Made by a program: the position numbers and the translations under genes. From assembly GCA_964613015.1 (NCBI GenBank), contig CAZTFP010000003.1, positions 1 through 63,528 on the forward strand: 63,528 nt of DNA, in the 5' to 3' direction. The notes beneath the pieces were generated by a model. It made no database searches. It saw nothing but the letters and a program-made list of their open reading frames with translations, and was not told where the DNA came from. Shown here piece after piece: positions 10,639-22,687 of the stretch (position 1 is its first letter; each line of letters starts with the position of its first letter). Origin of the DNA: CAJBLF01 sp964613015 (GTDB lineage Bacteria > Patescibacteriota > Gracilibacteria > Absconditabacterales > Absconditicoccaceae).

Positions 10639-12075
10639 ATGATACTTATTCCTATATTTCTGGCATTGTTCACCTGATTGCTTTTGTTGTGGCTCTGTGA
10701 CCAGCATAAATATCTCAATATCTTTGAACAATTGGTGCTATGATTCGTCGCAGCACTTGCTTTGTTCGTCTTTGAATTATTTCTGCAAGGCATACTATTG
10801 AATCATCTCTCCTTGCTCTTCCCTATCATTACCTTTGCTGTTTTACTTGGGATATTCATATACAAGAGCACTAAAAAAATATGATATATCAAAGGAATAA
10901 TCGATTCCATCAAAATTAATTTTATCGACATCTGACAACAGTTCTCTTCTTTGAAATCACGGAAGAAATATCTCTCCATTGCTATCGTGGTCTACGCTTT
11001 AGTAAAAGTGGTTATGGTGTTTTCCATCAATACCCATACACCTACTTTTGATGAAGATGCTGTTGTCGGATGGGATATGAAAACCAAAATATTCGCAAGT
11101 ACTCAAAGTTTAGTTTTAGATAAATCAAATCCAGAGTATTTCGGGACTGATTATGGAAGATATCCATTTGCAGGTATTACTGATACATATTTTCTTTTGC
11201 CATATGGTGGTTTCGTTAATGGGCTTAGTAATATTATTTCTGCATTGATGTATATCTTTGCGATCCTTCTCTTGTTCGGAATTTTTCTCAGAAAAACAAA
11301 TCTTTTTGTAGCTGTGCTCAGCTGATATGGGTTTATTTCACTCCCTTTTGTTTTTATTCATGGATTCGGTTCTTATCGAAATTTTCCTGCAGGCATATTT
11401 CTCTTTATGTTCGCCTTTTATCTGATTGACCAGCTATTCCATCTAGAAAAAGACTATTGATGAAATACCAAAATACTTCTACCTATTATTTTGGTATGAT
11501 TCCTTTCCAGCGTCACGAGAAATGAATGAGTTATGCTTACAGGAATAACATTCTTATCAATCGTCATACTCTATCATATCTTTAAAAAATGAAAGTTAAA
11601 AGAATTTAGGTGTCAATTATGGCCATTGATACCTGTTTTCATCTGATATATTATCGAAAAGATCATTTTTAGTTTCTATCCTATGTGAACAGTATTGAAT
11701 ACGTGAGGAGAAGTAAATGCTAATCTTGTGAATGCTTTTTTCACCAATATCAGTCAGCCTGGAGTCTTTATGGCACCACTCCAACAGATGTTCTATCATC
11801 CTGATTATATCTTGTTGTTCCCATTATTAGTGATAGCATTGATACTATTCATTGTTAAATATAAGAAGATGAAAATGATATGGATCATGCTTGCAGTAAC
11901 GATATTTCTTATTTTCCTTTTCATGTTTATCTTATATGCCAATGTACAATCATTATGATTATTAACTCATTATGCCTTTATTAGATATCCAGTGAGTATT
12001 GTTTTGTTTTTGATATATACTATAGTTTATGTTATTTATATTGGTACAAAAAAGGATTATGGACATTGATTATAA
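10639..12075 (+). CDS. polytopic membrane protein, GT-C glycosyltransferase-like
   Basis: 478 aa with about ten hydrophobic spans. An acidic loop early in the protein (THTPTFDEDAVVGWDMKTK, Asp138-Glu139-Asp140) sits just after a membrane span, the position where GT-C enzymes such as ArnT and PMT keep the catalytic acidic residues. These enzymes use polyprenyl-phosphate sugars outside the membrane. The gene overlaps the following methyltransferase by 17 bp and follows another membrane protein, in a run of glycosylation genes. The GT-C assignment rests on topology and loop pattern, not on a strict family motif. Confidence 0.65.
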
Positions 12076-12784
12076 TCAACGATGGGATCAGCAAAAGCAA
12101 TCTCATTCTTATCATCCTTCAGTTAGATTGAGAAATAGATTTATCCTTAAACAATTACAAAGGCTATCTTTTGTAAGCCTTATAGATGTCTGATGTGGTG
12201 ATGGCTATCTTTTGTCTCTTATCAAAAATAATTTTCTACATAAACATTATGCATGAATCGATATCTCTGATGAGATTATTTCGCAGAATACAAAAAAATA
12301 TCCTTGAATAGTTTTTTCCAAATGAGATTTATGAAAAAAGATAGAATATATCGATGTTTTCTATGATGTTGTAGTGTGTAGTGAAGTCATTGAACATATC
12401 TCGGATTGGAAACAAGTCATAGAAAATCTAGCAGCGTTAGTTGCCAAAAAATGATATCTTCTTCTGACGACCCAATCTGGCAAAAGATATAAAAGCGATA
12501 TGAATATATGACATTTGAAACATTTTACCTTATCTGAACTTGAGAAGGAATGTGCTATATATTGATTACAAGTTATTCAATCATATAAAAAAGGATATCC
12601 TTTTTACAATCTCCAGAAACGATTGTATGAAAAGATAGAGAAAAAGGCGAAAAAAATCCAGCAATCTAAAATCACTTTTTTCGGTAAACTATTATTTACT
12701 CTCACCTATTATTTATTTTTATTATCTATCAGATCCAAAAGATTATGACCACAAATATTTATGGTTTTGCAAAAAAAATCGTAA
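12059..12784 (+). CDS. class I SAM-dependent methyltransferase
   Basis: 241 aa. The SAM-binding glycine motif LIDVGCGDGYLL is at residues ~42-53 (with TGA for one Gly), followed by GIDIS, VVVCSEVIEHI and YLLLTT, the usual Rossmann-fold strand order of UbiE/Methyltransf_11 type enzymes. The C-terminal ~60 residues are basic with a hydrophobic stretch and may touch the membrane. It overlaps the genes on both sides (17 bp and 40 bp). Context suggests methylation of a sugar or lipid carrier; the substrate is unknown. Confidence 0.85.
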
Positions 12785-13152
12785 GATTTTATATTGTGTG
12801 ATGATTAGCCTTATTGTGAAATATGCTTATCACTTTCTTTGTAACCGATACGCTCCATTATTCATATAATAGCTCTCTTCTGTTTGTTTTTATATTTAAT
12901 GTGACTGCTGTATTCTATCTTCAAAAATATTTTACTTTTAAGAATACCAAAAAACAACAAACAAGAAAGCAAGTAATATATTTTATGATATTGCTGGTTG
13001 CCATTATGCTCTCATTAAAAATTCTGGTACCTATCTTTAATCCCTATATCAATAATTATGCTGTAAGCACCTTGATTGTTTCGTTTATCATCACTATCAT
13101 CAACTTCTTAATCCAGAATTTTTTAATTTTTAATCATACTTATGACAAGTAA
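12745..13152 (+). CDS. GtrA-family membrane protein
   Basis: 135 aa with four membrane spans, the size and layout of GtrA proteins, which are thought to help move polyprenyl-phosphate-linked sugars across the membrane. Typical features are FYIVGGLALLGNMLITF at the start, the FQ/LQKYFTFKN loop after TM2 and FLIFNHTY at the end. It overlaps the methyltransferase upstream by 40 bp and the GT2 downstream by 11 bp. A GtrA beside a polyprenyl-phosphate GT2 is the classic arrangement. Confidence 0.88.
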
Positions 13153-14284
13153 ATTCATCACGGTTGTGATCCCGGCGCTTAACGAATGAAAAGTGATTAG
13201 ATATCCTATAAATACGGTGTTTCACGCTTTTGAAAAATATCATTTGAAAGGTGAGTGTCTTATTATGGATAGTTCAACAGATGGATGAATCACCCAAAAA
13301 GCTGCAGAAGAACTTTGAGCTAGAGTGATTAACATACCAAGACAATGACTTGGTAAAGCATATATTGATAGCATTTCTTATATAAAAGGTGATTATGTCA
13401 TTATGGGAGACGCTGATGGGACCTATGATTTTATGGAAATGGATGGCTTCATCACAAAACTTGATGCAGGATATGATTTTGTTATGGGAAGTAGACTCAG
13501 AGGGAATATTCATAAATGAGCTATGCCCTGGAAAAACAGATATATAGGGACCCCATTGCTTACGTTTTTTATCAATCTCTTTTTTAGGGCGTGAATCTCT
13601 GATTGTAATAGTTGATTGAGGGCATTAACTAAAGCTGCGTTTATTAAAATGCAAATGGAATCACGATGATGGGAATATGCATCAGAAATGGTGGTCAAAG
13701 CAAAACTTACTCATATGAAAATGTGTGAACTTCCTGTAAGTCTATTGGCTGACCGTGAATGAAGGAAACCGCATCTCCCTGCTTATGCAGCTGGATGGGC
13801 TAATCTTAAATATATTATGCTTTTGGCTTCTGAATTTATTTTTTTGAAACTTGGGGCAATAATATGATTTCTAGGTATAATAATATTGCTTTCACAAATA
13901 CTGGGTCCGATAAATTTTTTGTGAAAAACATTTTGAACGTTCTATCTTTTCCTCTGAATCCTCTTACGAAATATATGATTTTCTATCTTCCAGATGGGAA
14001 TACTGACACAGAATTTTTCTTATCTCAATAAATTCAGAATTACAAAAATAAGTAAACGAGTTGCCAATGTTTTTACTTTCGAAAGATGATTGGTGTCCTG
14101 ATGAATTTGAGTTTTGATATGATTTTTTATGGATTTATGAGTCCTTGTACATCGGATACAAACATGAAATATAGATATCATTTCATTTAGGATCTGATTA
14201 TATGCGTTATTTTTTATGATTACATGAATTCAGCTTATCTATTTCAGTTTTCTCTTTTATCTTTTTAATAAACATAAAAACTAA
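13142..14284 (+). CDS. GT2 polyprenyl-phosphate glycosyltransferase with membrane tail
   Basis: 380 aa. The N-terminal ~235 residues are a DPM1-like GT2 domain: VVIPALNE, then MGDADGTYDF with the metal-binding DAD, then MGSRL. The rest holds four or more membrane spans, as in GT2 enzymes that charge undecaprenyl phosphate with a sugar. It partners with GtrA immediately upstream (11-bp overlap) and its TAA overlaps the ATG of the epimerase (TAATG). Many glycines are UGA, including those in the membrane segments. The sugar is not determinable; a sugar made by the neighbouring enzymes is plausible. Confidence 0.88.
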
Positions 14285-15240
14285 TGAAAATCCTTCTGAC
14301 GTGATGAGCGTGATTTGTCGCTTCCAATATAACTAAATTTATGCTTGAACAATGACATTCAATCATTGCTATAGACAATTTTGCCTTATGAAAAAAGGAA
14401 AATATCGAAAAATTTCTTGCACATCCGAGCTATCAATTCGTCGAGGAAGATTTATTACATCTAGAAAAAATACAAATGTATTTTGAGTGAATCGATCTTG
14501 TTATCCATTTGGCTGCTAATAGTGATATTTCCAAGGGTGCTGAAATAACTGATATTGATTTGAAAATATGAACGATAGTTACCTATAATGTCCTTGAATG
14601 TATGAGAATCAATAAACTCAAACAAATCATTTTTGCTTCTTCGAGTGCTGTTTATGGAATAGCCCCCAAAGTCCCTACCTGAGAAGATGATGGTCCGTTG
14701 TTTCCTATATCTCTCTATGGTGCTAGCAAACTTGCTTGTGAAGCTTTGCTTTCATCATTTGGACATAATTATGGTATCCAATGATGGATCTTCAGATTTG
14801 GAAATGTGATAGGAAGAAATTCCACTCATGGAGCCGCTTATGATTTTGTGAATAAACTAAAAAAAGATCCTGCTCAATTATTAATCCTTGGTAATGGTAA
14901 ACAAGCCAAACCATATATTTATGTGGATGATTTAATAGAAGGAATATTGTTCTGATATACACATACAAATGATGAATTAAATTATTTCAATCTTACGCCA
15001 CAATGAAAAACATCAGTTACTATAATTGCTGAATCCGTCATCCATCATATGTGATTGCAAAATGTCACTATCAGTTATAGTTGATGAGCACAATGACGAA
15101 AGGGCGATGTTCCTCAAGTGGAATTAGATAATAATAAACTCAAACAATTGTGATGGAGTCCAAAATATGATAGTGAACAGGCTGTAATTCAGGGAACGAA
15201 AGATATTGTTGATCAGATTTATTTTTGAAAAGAATTATAA
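14284..15240 (+). CDS. NAD-dependent nucleotide-sugar epimerase/dehydratase
   Basis: 318 aa, extended short-chain dehydrogenase of the GalE type. The Rossmann motif TGGAGFVAS begins at residue 6; Gly7, Gly8 and Gly10 are all TGA. Also present: VIHLAA, the catalytic SSSAVYG near residue 119, and Y145-x3-K149 (YGASK). It starts inside the stop of the GT2 (TAATG) and is followed after 1 bp by the heptose fusion enzyme, so it probably acts on a sugar nucleotide of the same pathway. Epimerase versus dehydratase cannot be decided from the sequence. Confidence 0.88.
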
Positions 15241-15241
15241 T

Positions 15242-17116
15242 ATGAAAGTGGTTATCATTGCAGGTGGAAAATGAACAAGACTTTGACTGACTGATATTCC
15301 CAAACCTATGGTTCAAGTTTCTGGTAAACCTATTTTACAGTGGCAAATAGAACTTGCAAAAAGGTATGGTTTGGATGAGATCATTATTCTTTCTGGTCAT
15401 TTGGGTAACGTAATAGTCGATTATTTTGGTGATTGATCAAAATTTGGCGTACATATTCAACATATGATAGAAGAATTACCGCTTGGCACTGCTTGAGCCG
15501 TAAAACAGTTAGAATCTTTGCTTACCGAAAGATTTTTTGTATTCTATGGTGATACTATCATGGATATAGATCTTCAGAAAATGATGGATTTTGATAGTAT
15601 CTATGCAGAGAGTTTATGAACACTGTTAGTTCATCCAAATAATCATCCTCATGATAGTGATCTTGTAGAATCCGACAGACAATGATTGATCAAAGCTTTT
15701 CATTCTAAGCCTCATCCAGCATGACTTTATTATCATAATTTGGTTAATGCAGCTCTATATATCCTTGATCCTAGAATATTTTCATATATAGAATCCAATG
15801 TCTCCTCCGATTTTTGAAAACATATTTTCCCCAAAATATTACAAGATCATAAAACATTAAGAGCATACAAAACCCATGAGTATATCAAAGATATGTGAAC
15901 TTTGGAAAGATTACAGCAAGTGGAATATGATATCCTTTCATGAAAAGTTGCTAGGTTAAATATGCAAAATAAACAAAAAGCTGTTTTTATAGATAGGGAT
16001 GGCGTAATTAATGAAGAAGTCGATAATCTTTCTCATATAGATGATCTTCATATCCTTCCTTGAACTACTGAAGGATTGAAAATCATCAATAAATCTGAAT
16101 ATCTTTCCTTGCTGGTCACTAATCAACCTATGATTGCCAAATGATTTCTCAAGGAGGCAGAGCTTGATGAAATTCATAAAAAGTTAGAATCAGAAATCGG
16201 TAAATCGTGAGCATATATCGATGATATCTATTATTGTCCTCATCATCCTGATAAATGATTTGAAGGAGAAATCCACGAATTGAAAATTGACTGTGACTGT
16301 AGAAAACCCAAAACGTGAATGATAGATCAGGCATTACAGGAATATAATATAGATATCGCACAATCTTTTATTATTGGTGACAGTACTACGGACATCCAGA
16401 CAGGAAAAAATGCATGAATCAAAACTATACTTGTCAGGACGTGATATGCTGGTGACGATGGAAAATATAATGTTGTTCCAGATTTTGTTTTTAAAGATTT
16501 GCTTGAAGCATCTACCTTTATCGTTGATGATTATGATCGCTTATATAAGGAAGTGGAAGGTTTATTGATAAAAAAACCTAAAATAATATCTATCGCCGGA
16601 CTTTCCCGTTCTGGAAAATCTACATTTACTCGTATATTTTCTCTTTATCTTCACGATCATAGTGTCCCTTTCCAATATCTTAATTTGGATAATCGGCTTT
16701 TGCCAAGGGATCAACGTTCTCCTACCATGACCGTAAGAGAGAGATATCAATACGATAATATTTCTAAAGACTTCGAAACCTTACTTACAGGAAAGCCTAT
16801 CAAAATCAATACCTATGACGTTAAAAACAGGACGGTGAAGTTATTTACCACTGACTTTGTATATGATCCAACTTCTATTCTTATTATAGATGGTGTAGTA
16901 AGCTTGGATATTCCTTATCTGAGAAATATCTCTGATTTTAAAATCTATTGTGATATAGATGAGGATGTCAGAAAAAACCGTTTTGAAGAATTTTATATAT
17001 ATAAATGACTTTCTGATTCTGAAATCACTGATTTGTATCAAACAAGACAGCAAGATGAATATCATTTCATAACCCAAACTAAACAATATTCAGATTGTAT
17101 TATTTACTTAAATTAG
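15242..17116 (+). CDS. trifunctional heptose enzyme: HddC-like nucleotidyltransferase + GmhB-like phosphatase + P-loop kinase
   Basis: One 624-aa frame with three domains. Residues 1-~235 are a sugar-1-phosphate nucleotidyltransferase (AGGKGTRLG at 7-15, then PKPM and FYGDT). Residues ~245-425 are a HAD phosphatase of the GmhB type: DRDG at 251-254, and the zinc loop CPHHP ... CDCRKP seen in heptose bisphosphate phosphatases, then GDS. Residues ~445-624 are a uridine-kinase-like P-loop domain (GLSRSGKST from 453). I checked the first junction codon by codon and no stop intervenes. With HddA and GmhA downstream this completes GDP-D-glycero-D-manno-heptose synthesis. The kinase substrate is unknown. 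TAG stop. Confidence 0.88.
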
Positions 17117-17152
17117 TATATTTTTTGTGTTTTATATCGTTACTTTTTTTGT

Positions 17153-18133
17153 ATGATTATTTCTCGTACGCCCCTGAGAATAAGTTTTACTGGGTGAGGA
17201 AGCGATCTTCCTAGCTTTTATCGTAACTTTGGTGGTGCTGTAATTAGTACATCCATTGATAAATATATTTATATCACCGTGAATAAAAAATTTGATAATC
17301 ATATCAGATTAAGTTATTCACAAACAGAAGAAGTTGAAAATCCAGATCAATTGGAACATAAATATGTCAAAGAGGTATTAAAATATCTGAATCTTGATTG
17401 ATGACTTGAAATAACTTCTATTGCCGATATTCCTTCAAAATGATCAGGACTATGATCTTCCTCATCATTTACTGCTGGAATATTGCAAGCGCTCTATGTA
17501 TATAAGTGAAAATATGTATCTCCTGAACAGTTAGCACAAGAAGCATGTATGATAGAAATAGAAAAATGTAGTGAACCAATAGGAAAACAAGATCAATATG
17601 CTGCTGCCTATGGATGATTGAATTTTATACAATTCAATTCCGATGATACGGTTTCTGTAGAGCACATTATCTGTCTCCCTGAGACAAAGAAGAGACTTTC
17701 AGAAAATTTGATCATGTTGTATACTGGTATCACGAGAAGTGCTTCAAATATTCTTGCTGATCAAAATAAAAATTTGATATCAAATGAAAAAAAACAGGAG
17801 ATTATGAGAAAAATGGTACAATTGACATATGATCTTAAAAAGCAATTGGAAGATAATAATTTAAATAATTTTGGTCAAATATTGCATCAAAATTGGCTTC
17901 TTAAAAAAGAAATGTCTGGATGAATATCTAATCCTCAAATTGATGAATGGTATGATAAAGCTATGAAGGCTTGAGCTTTAGGATGAAAAATCCTTGGTGC
18001 TGGTTGATGATGATTTTTGCTTTTTTATGTACCAAAGGATAGACAAGAAGATGTGTATATAGCTTTAAATGATCTTAAAAAGGTTAAATTTAGTTTTGAT
18101 ACTACATGAAGTAAAATAATTTTTATTCATTAA
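17153..18133 (+). CDS. hddA: HddA-like D-glycero-D-manno-heptose 7-phosphate kinase (GHMP)
   Basis: 326 aa. GHMP-family kinase that would phosphorylate D-glycero-D-manno-heptose 7-phosphate at C1. It opens with RTPLRISFTGGGSDLPSFY, the signature shared by HddA and related sugar kinases. The ATP loop GSGLGSSSSF is at ~97-106, and GAGGGGFLLFY near the C-terminus is the third GHMP motif. It lies 36 bp after the fusion gene and 11 bp before gmhA. Family secure; specificity is inferred from neighbours GmhA, GmhB and HddC. Confidence 0.88.
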
Positions 18134-18144
18134 TTGTGTTTATT

Positions 18145-18777
18145 ATGAATATTTCTAAACCTTATACTTGATTGTCTATTCAACAAAAAGTTGATTTTTC
18201 AAAAGAATATATTGAAAAAATCAAAAAAAATCTAGATATCCTTAATCATCAAGATATTGCCAAAGTCCTAAACGTTATTGAAGAAGCGTTTTTACACGGA
18301 AAAAAAATATTCATTACCGGTAATGGAGGAAGTGCAGCTACAGCCAGTCATATGGCGTCAGATTTACAGAAAACAACTCTAGGTAAAGAGCCTCATCACA
18401 AAAATAATATACATAAGTTTAAGGCTATTTCTTTGAGTGATAATATCCCTGTTATGACAGCTTGGGGTAATGATGAATGATATGAATATATTTTCTCTGA
18501 ACAATTGGTTACATTGTGAGAACATTGAGATGTTGTAATCATAATTACATGAAGTGGTAATTCAAAAAATTTATTGAAAACCATAGAAAAAGCGAAAGAG
18601 ATGGGTATTACTACTATAGGATTTTTATGATTTGATTGAGGAAAGGCTAAAGATATGCTTCATCATCATATATTAGTATCTTCCACGAGTTATTGACCTA
18701 TAGAAGATATTCATATGATTTTTGATCATTTGATTACTTGATATTTTCAACAACAAATCAATAAAACATTTGAATAA
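18145..18777 (+). CDS. gmhA: GmhA-like sedoheptulose 7-phosphate isomerase (SIS domain)
   Basis: 210 aa. Converts sedoheptulose 7-phosphate to D-glycero-D-manno-heptose 7-phosphate, the first heptose-pathway step. SIS-domain marks are present: ITGNGGSAATASHMASDL, the second phosphate loop TGSGNSKN, and EDIHMIFDHLI at the C-terminus, typical of GmhA/DiaA. Nine glycines are TGA. It follows hddA by 11 bp. DiaA-like proteins are close relatives, but the operon with hddA and the GmhB/HddC fusion favours GmhA. Confidence 0.9.
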
Positions 18778-18809
18778 TATTCTAATAGTCTTTATCTTTT
18801 TCATTTTCC

Positions 18810-19658
18810 ATGTCATCTATGGTTTCTGTGATACTCTGTACTTATAATGCAGAGAACTATATACGTGCGACATTAGAGAGCATACTATGTCAGAGTTATA
18901 CTACTATTGAGATACTTATTTTGGATAATAATTCCAAAGATATAACTGTAGAAATTATTAAGTCATATAAAGATATAAGAATACATCTTTATCCTTCAGA
19001 AAAGAATCTTGGCCCCTATGGAGGGCTCAATTTCTTGCTAGAAAAAGCAACAGGAGATTATATAGCAATTCAAGATCATGATGATTTATGGCATCCACAG
19101 AAGTTGGCTAAACAAATAGCGTTTTTGGATAAGAATCATAGATATATCTGATGTGGAACTAAGACGTTGATGCGATATGAATGAGATCAGATGTGATTTG
19201 AATATTATCTCTGAAAAGAAAATTATTATACAATCCATCCATCGCTTGTGTTTAGAAATAATAAACATTATAGATATCCTGAAACCGTCTATATGAATGA
19301 TGCCTTATTTCAAAAAAAAATCCTTTGTAAGTGAGAAAAATTGATCTACAATATAGATCAAGCCATTACCATGCATCGTGTTAGAGATGGTGCAAGTAAT
19401 TATAGTTATAAGTGGTATAAGCTTACACTTAAAAATTTGAAGACAGTCATTGGTTTGCACCCCCTTTGGTATGTAATTTCTACTACGCTTTTTGAGCTTA
19501 TGAGAAAAATAGTTTATCCCTTTTTATATCGTTTGAAATTTGGGTATTTGATTGATAAAATTGAGAGAGTGCCATATAGATTACAGGGGTATAAAGTAAG
19601 AAAGTATACTAAGAAAGATATTGATAATTTATTTCTTTTGGATAAGTGACTGGTATAA
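18810..19658 (+). CDS. GT2 family glycosyltransferase
   Basis: 282 aa, inverting GT-A glycosyltransferase. It opens VSVILCTYNAENYI, has LDNNSKD, and shows the metal-binding acidic cluster QDHDDLWHP near residue 90, as in WaaE/rhamnosyltransferase-like GT2 enzymes. No C-terminal membrane spans. It follows gmhA by 32 bp and is the last plus-strand gene of the heptose run, so a heptosyl or related transfer is possible. Its 3' end overlaps the convergent GT4 gene by 30 bp. Confidence 0.88.
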
Positions 19659-20789
19659 ATCCATATATTGATTCACCATAGATTTTTGTGTAAATTTATT
19701 ATCTAGCTTTATTTCTAGAATATTCTTATTTTTTACTATCCACTCAAATCATTTTTTTAGTTCTTCATAATCTTTATACGGAGCTATATATCCATTTTTT
19801 TTGTGTTCTACTAATTCTGTTACTCATCATGTATTAAATGATAATACTGGTAATCAACACGATATCGCCTCTAAAACCGTTAGGGGACAATTATCAGCTA
19901 AAGTTGGGTATAAAAAAATATCTGATGCATTAAAGTATTTTCCTACTTTCTCATGATCAACTCGTCATATCTCCCAAAAGCTATCTGATATCTTTTTGCT
20001 TGCATGATTTCATATAGTTATAAACAAATATTTCCCCTCTTTTTTATATGCTTCTATTATTTTTTTTACATATTCTAGTCATTTTAATTTACTTTTATTT
20101 CCACTTCAAGCTATACTAATTATAATTGTTTTATCTTCTGGTAATTCTAATTCATCTCTGCATTTTTTTTTGTCTTGTTTAAAAAATATATTTGTATTTA
20201 TTCCGTTGTATATTGTTTTCATTTTATTGTTTGCTGTAATTCAGTCTTTTCTTAGTTTATTATTTGTTCGATTGGATACTCATATATACATCATCTTACA
20301 ATTCTTCAATATTTCTTTTCTTTGTTTATACGACTTATATGTCTTATACGGAAATAAATTATTTTCTTTGTCATTTCCTGAAATTAATCGATCATCATGA
20401 ACCGTCATGATTATTATTTTTTCTTTACTGATTGTTGGTAACTCTTTCCGATCAAAATATCCTCATTGGATACTGTGTAAATGGATAATATCCGCTTCTT
20501 GATAATTTTTTAAATTTTTTAAATATTTCATATTTATGTGTCAAGGTGTCATTCGATCAAATAAAAAATTTAATCCAACTGCTCATTTATATCTTATATT
20601 TTTATATAATCGAGAATTATTTGTTTTATATATACTGCTTGTATGATTATCATTTCAAAAATTATATCATACTAAAATATGATAAGAAAATGCTGTTGTA
20701 GGTAAATCATTTGTTATAGTATTAACTAATTGCGCCGCACCTGTACGTCCTGCAATAAGATTGATATTAAGAATATTTATTCTATTCAT
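19629..20789 (-). CDS. GT4 family glycosyltransferase
   Basis: 386 aa, retaining GT-B enzyme. The N-terminus reads INLIAGRTGAAQLVNT (acceptor side), with HLHSIQ, TVHDDRL, then NGINT ... SIAGSGNKSK and the donor-site pattern FLYPTLADNCPLTVLEAI with a catalytic Glu, as in GT4 transferases. Roughly 15 glycines are TGA. It heads left from a very AT-rich cluster of glycan genes. Convergent 30-bp overlap with the GT2 at 18810. The sugar is unknown. Confidence 0.88.
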
Positions 20790-20809
20790 TTATATACATG
20801 TATATAAAA

Positions 20810-21607
20810 TTATTTTTTAACTATATTTAAAAAATTTTCTGTTATATATCTTGGTAAAGGTAATTCAATTATTCTTAATATTAATGATTTAAAAAAATTT
20901 GGATAATATTTTCTGTATTTTATACACAATTTTAATGTAATTATTTTTTGTTTGTATATATTATTATGTCCTAAACTATCTCCTCTTAATCTGTACTTTA
21001 TAGATACATTTTCTAAATTATATATCTTTGTAATTCTTCATATTCTAAGCCATAGATCATAATCTTCAGCCATTTTTAATTGAGGATCATAAATTCCTGT
21101 TTTTTCTAAAATTTCTCTTCTTACCATTATTGATGGATGAGCAATTTGACATGCCTGTAACATATATTTTTTTATTTCATTATTAGAAATTCTCATATTT
21201 ATTTGTCATATATTTTTTCAATTTTCATCTATTTTGTATATAATTCAAGCACCAATTAATCCATAATCTAAATTTTTGTTTAAAAAATTTACTTGTTTTT
21301 GTAATTTACTTTTATCGTCTCGTATATCATCATCATCAATTCTTGCTATATAAATTCCTTTTGATTTTTTAATTCATAAATTTAATGCATTTACTAGTGT
21401 CTTTTTTTTGCTCTTAAGGTAAATAATTTTTTTTTTAAATTTAATATACATATCTATTGTTTGTCTAATATCGTTATTATTATCATCATGAATTATAACT
21501 AATTCAAAATTTTTATAACTTTGGTTAAAAACAGAGTTAATAGCTTCACAAAGCCATTTTTTGTTTGCATTATAAGTAGGTAGTATTATAGAAACTAATG
21601 GTTGCAT
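20810..21607 (-). CDS. GT2 family glycosyltransferase
   Basis: 265 aa. Opens VSIILPTYNANKKWL, followed by IIHDDNNND and the metal-binding cluster ARIDDDDI near residue 90, then AEDYDLWLRI, a common acceptor-side motif of GT2 enzymes that act on cell-surface polysaccharide. It is 20 bp upstream of the GT4 gene and 3 bp downstream of the methyltransferase, in the same direction, so probably in one operon. Unlike the plus-strand glycan genes it is very AT-rich. Confidence 0.88.
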
Positions 21608-21610
21608 TTT

Positions 21611-22534
21611 TTATGTTTTGTATAAAATTTTTTTAATAATATTTTTTGTTTTTGTTGCTTCTAGTGTCTTAATTATTATTCTAACTATCAGTAGTTTTAT
21701 TTTTAGTAAACTAAATTCCCATCAATTATATCTAGATTTTTGTTGTTTACTATCTTTTTCTTTCTGAAATAATATAATTATATCTTTTTTAAATTTTTTT
21801 GGTCTATTATTTTTTTGGATATTTTTTTTTATAACAAATCAATATTTTGTTATCATAGAAATCAATGTTTCTTCTGTGAAATATAGAGTATGTGGTAAAT
21901 TTCCTGGTTCATATGCCTTATATGAGTCAGGAACAAATATTAATAATAATCCTTTGTCTGTTAGTATTTCATTAACCTTTTTTAGAAAAGAATCGATATT
22001 TAATAAGTGTTCAACTACATGACTCATTATGACAAAATCGTATATATTGTCTTTAAGTTTAAATATGTCTTCTTTTTCTGCATTTAGTCATTGTTTTTTT
22101 GCAAATTCTATTGCTCCACCATCAATATCTATTCAGTAAAATTTATCATTGATATCTGATAGTACTTTAAGTACTCCTCATGAAGAGCATCCTATTTCTA
22201 TAGGATTTTTTGCGTTTTTTATCTCATTATAAAAAATATTAATTTCGCTCTTTCTTTTTAATCCATGACTAAAGTGTTTTGAATTTCATTCACAACCTCG
22301 TCACATATAATCATTCAAATAAAATTCATTATAAAATTTATTTATATCTTTGTCTGTTAATCTGGGTGATTGATATATTAATCAACACCTTTTACATATT
22401 CTTTTGTGGTCAGGCAATCAATTATCGTTTTTAAATAATGTTCTAGTGTTTTTATATCATTCTCAACATAAAGGACAATCAATATATTCGAAGTCATTTA
22501 AGTGTTTTTTTATTTCTTTAAATTTTAACGTCAT
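21611..22534 (-). CDS. methyltransferase with N-terminal zinc ribbon
   Basis: 307 aa. The start has a four-Cys zinc-ribbon (CPLCG ... CKRCG, residues ~20-60). A class I methyltransferase domain follows: EIGCSSGGVL (SAM loop), YGIDID, then FVIMSHVVEHL, and GLLLIFVPDS. This layout, zinc ribbon plus Methyltransf_23-type domain, is common in surface-polysaccharide clusters and in sugar C- or O-methyltransferases. UGA glycines fall in both zinc knuckle and SAM loop. The acceptor is unknown. Confidence 0.85.
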
Positions 22535-22687
22535 TAGTTTTTTTTACAAATATAAAATATAATATTTTTATGTCTCTGTTTTATAGAAACATATTTTTTT
22601 AAACAAAATAGCATTGATTTATGGTTTTTAATTTAATTAATATATAAAATCACTTTTATTTTTTCTATATTACATTTCTAATAAAGT

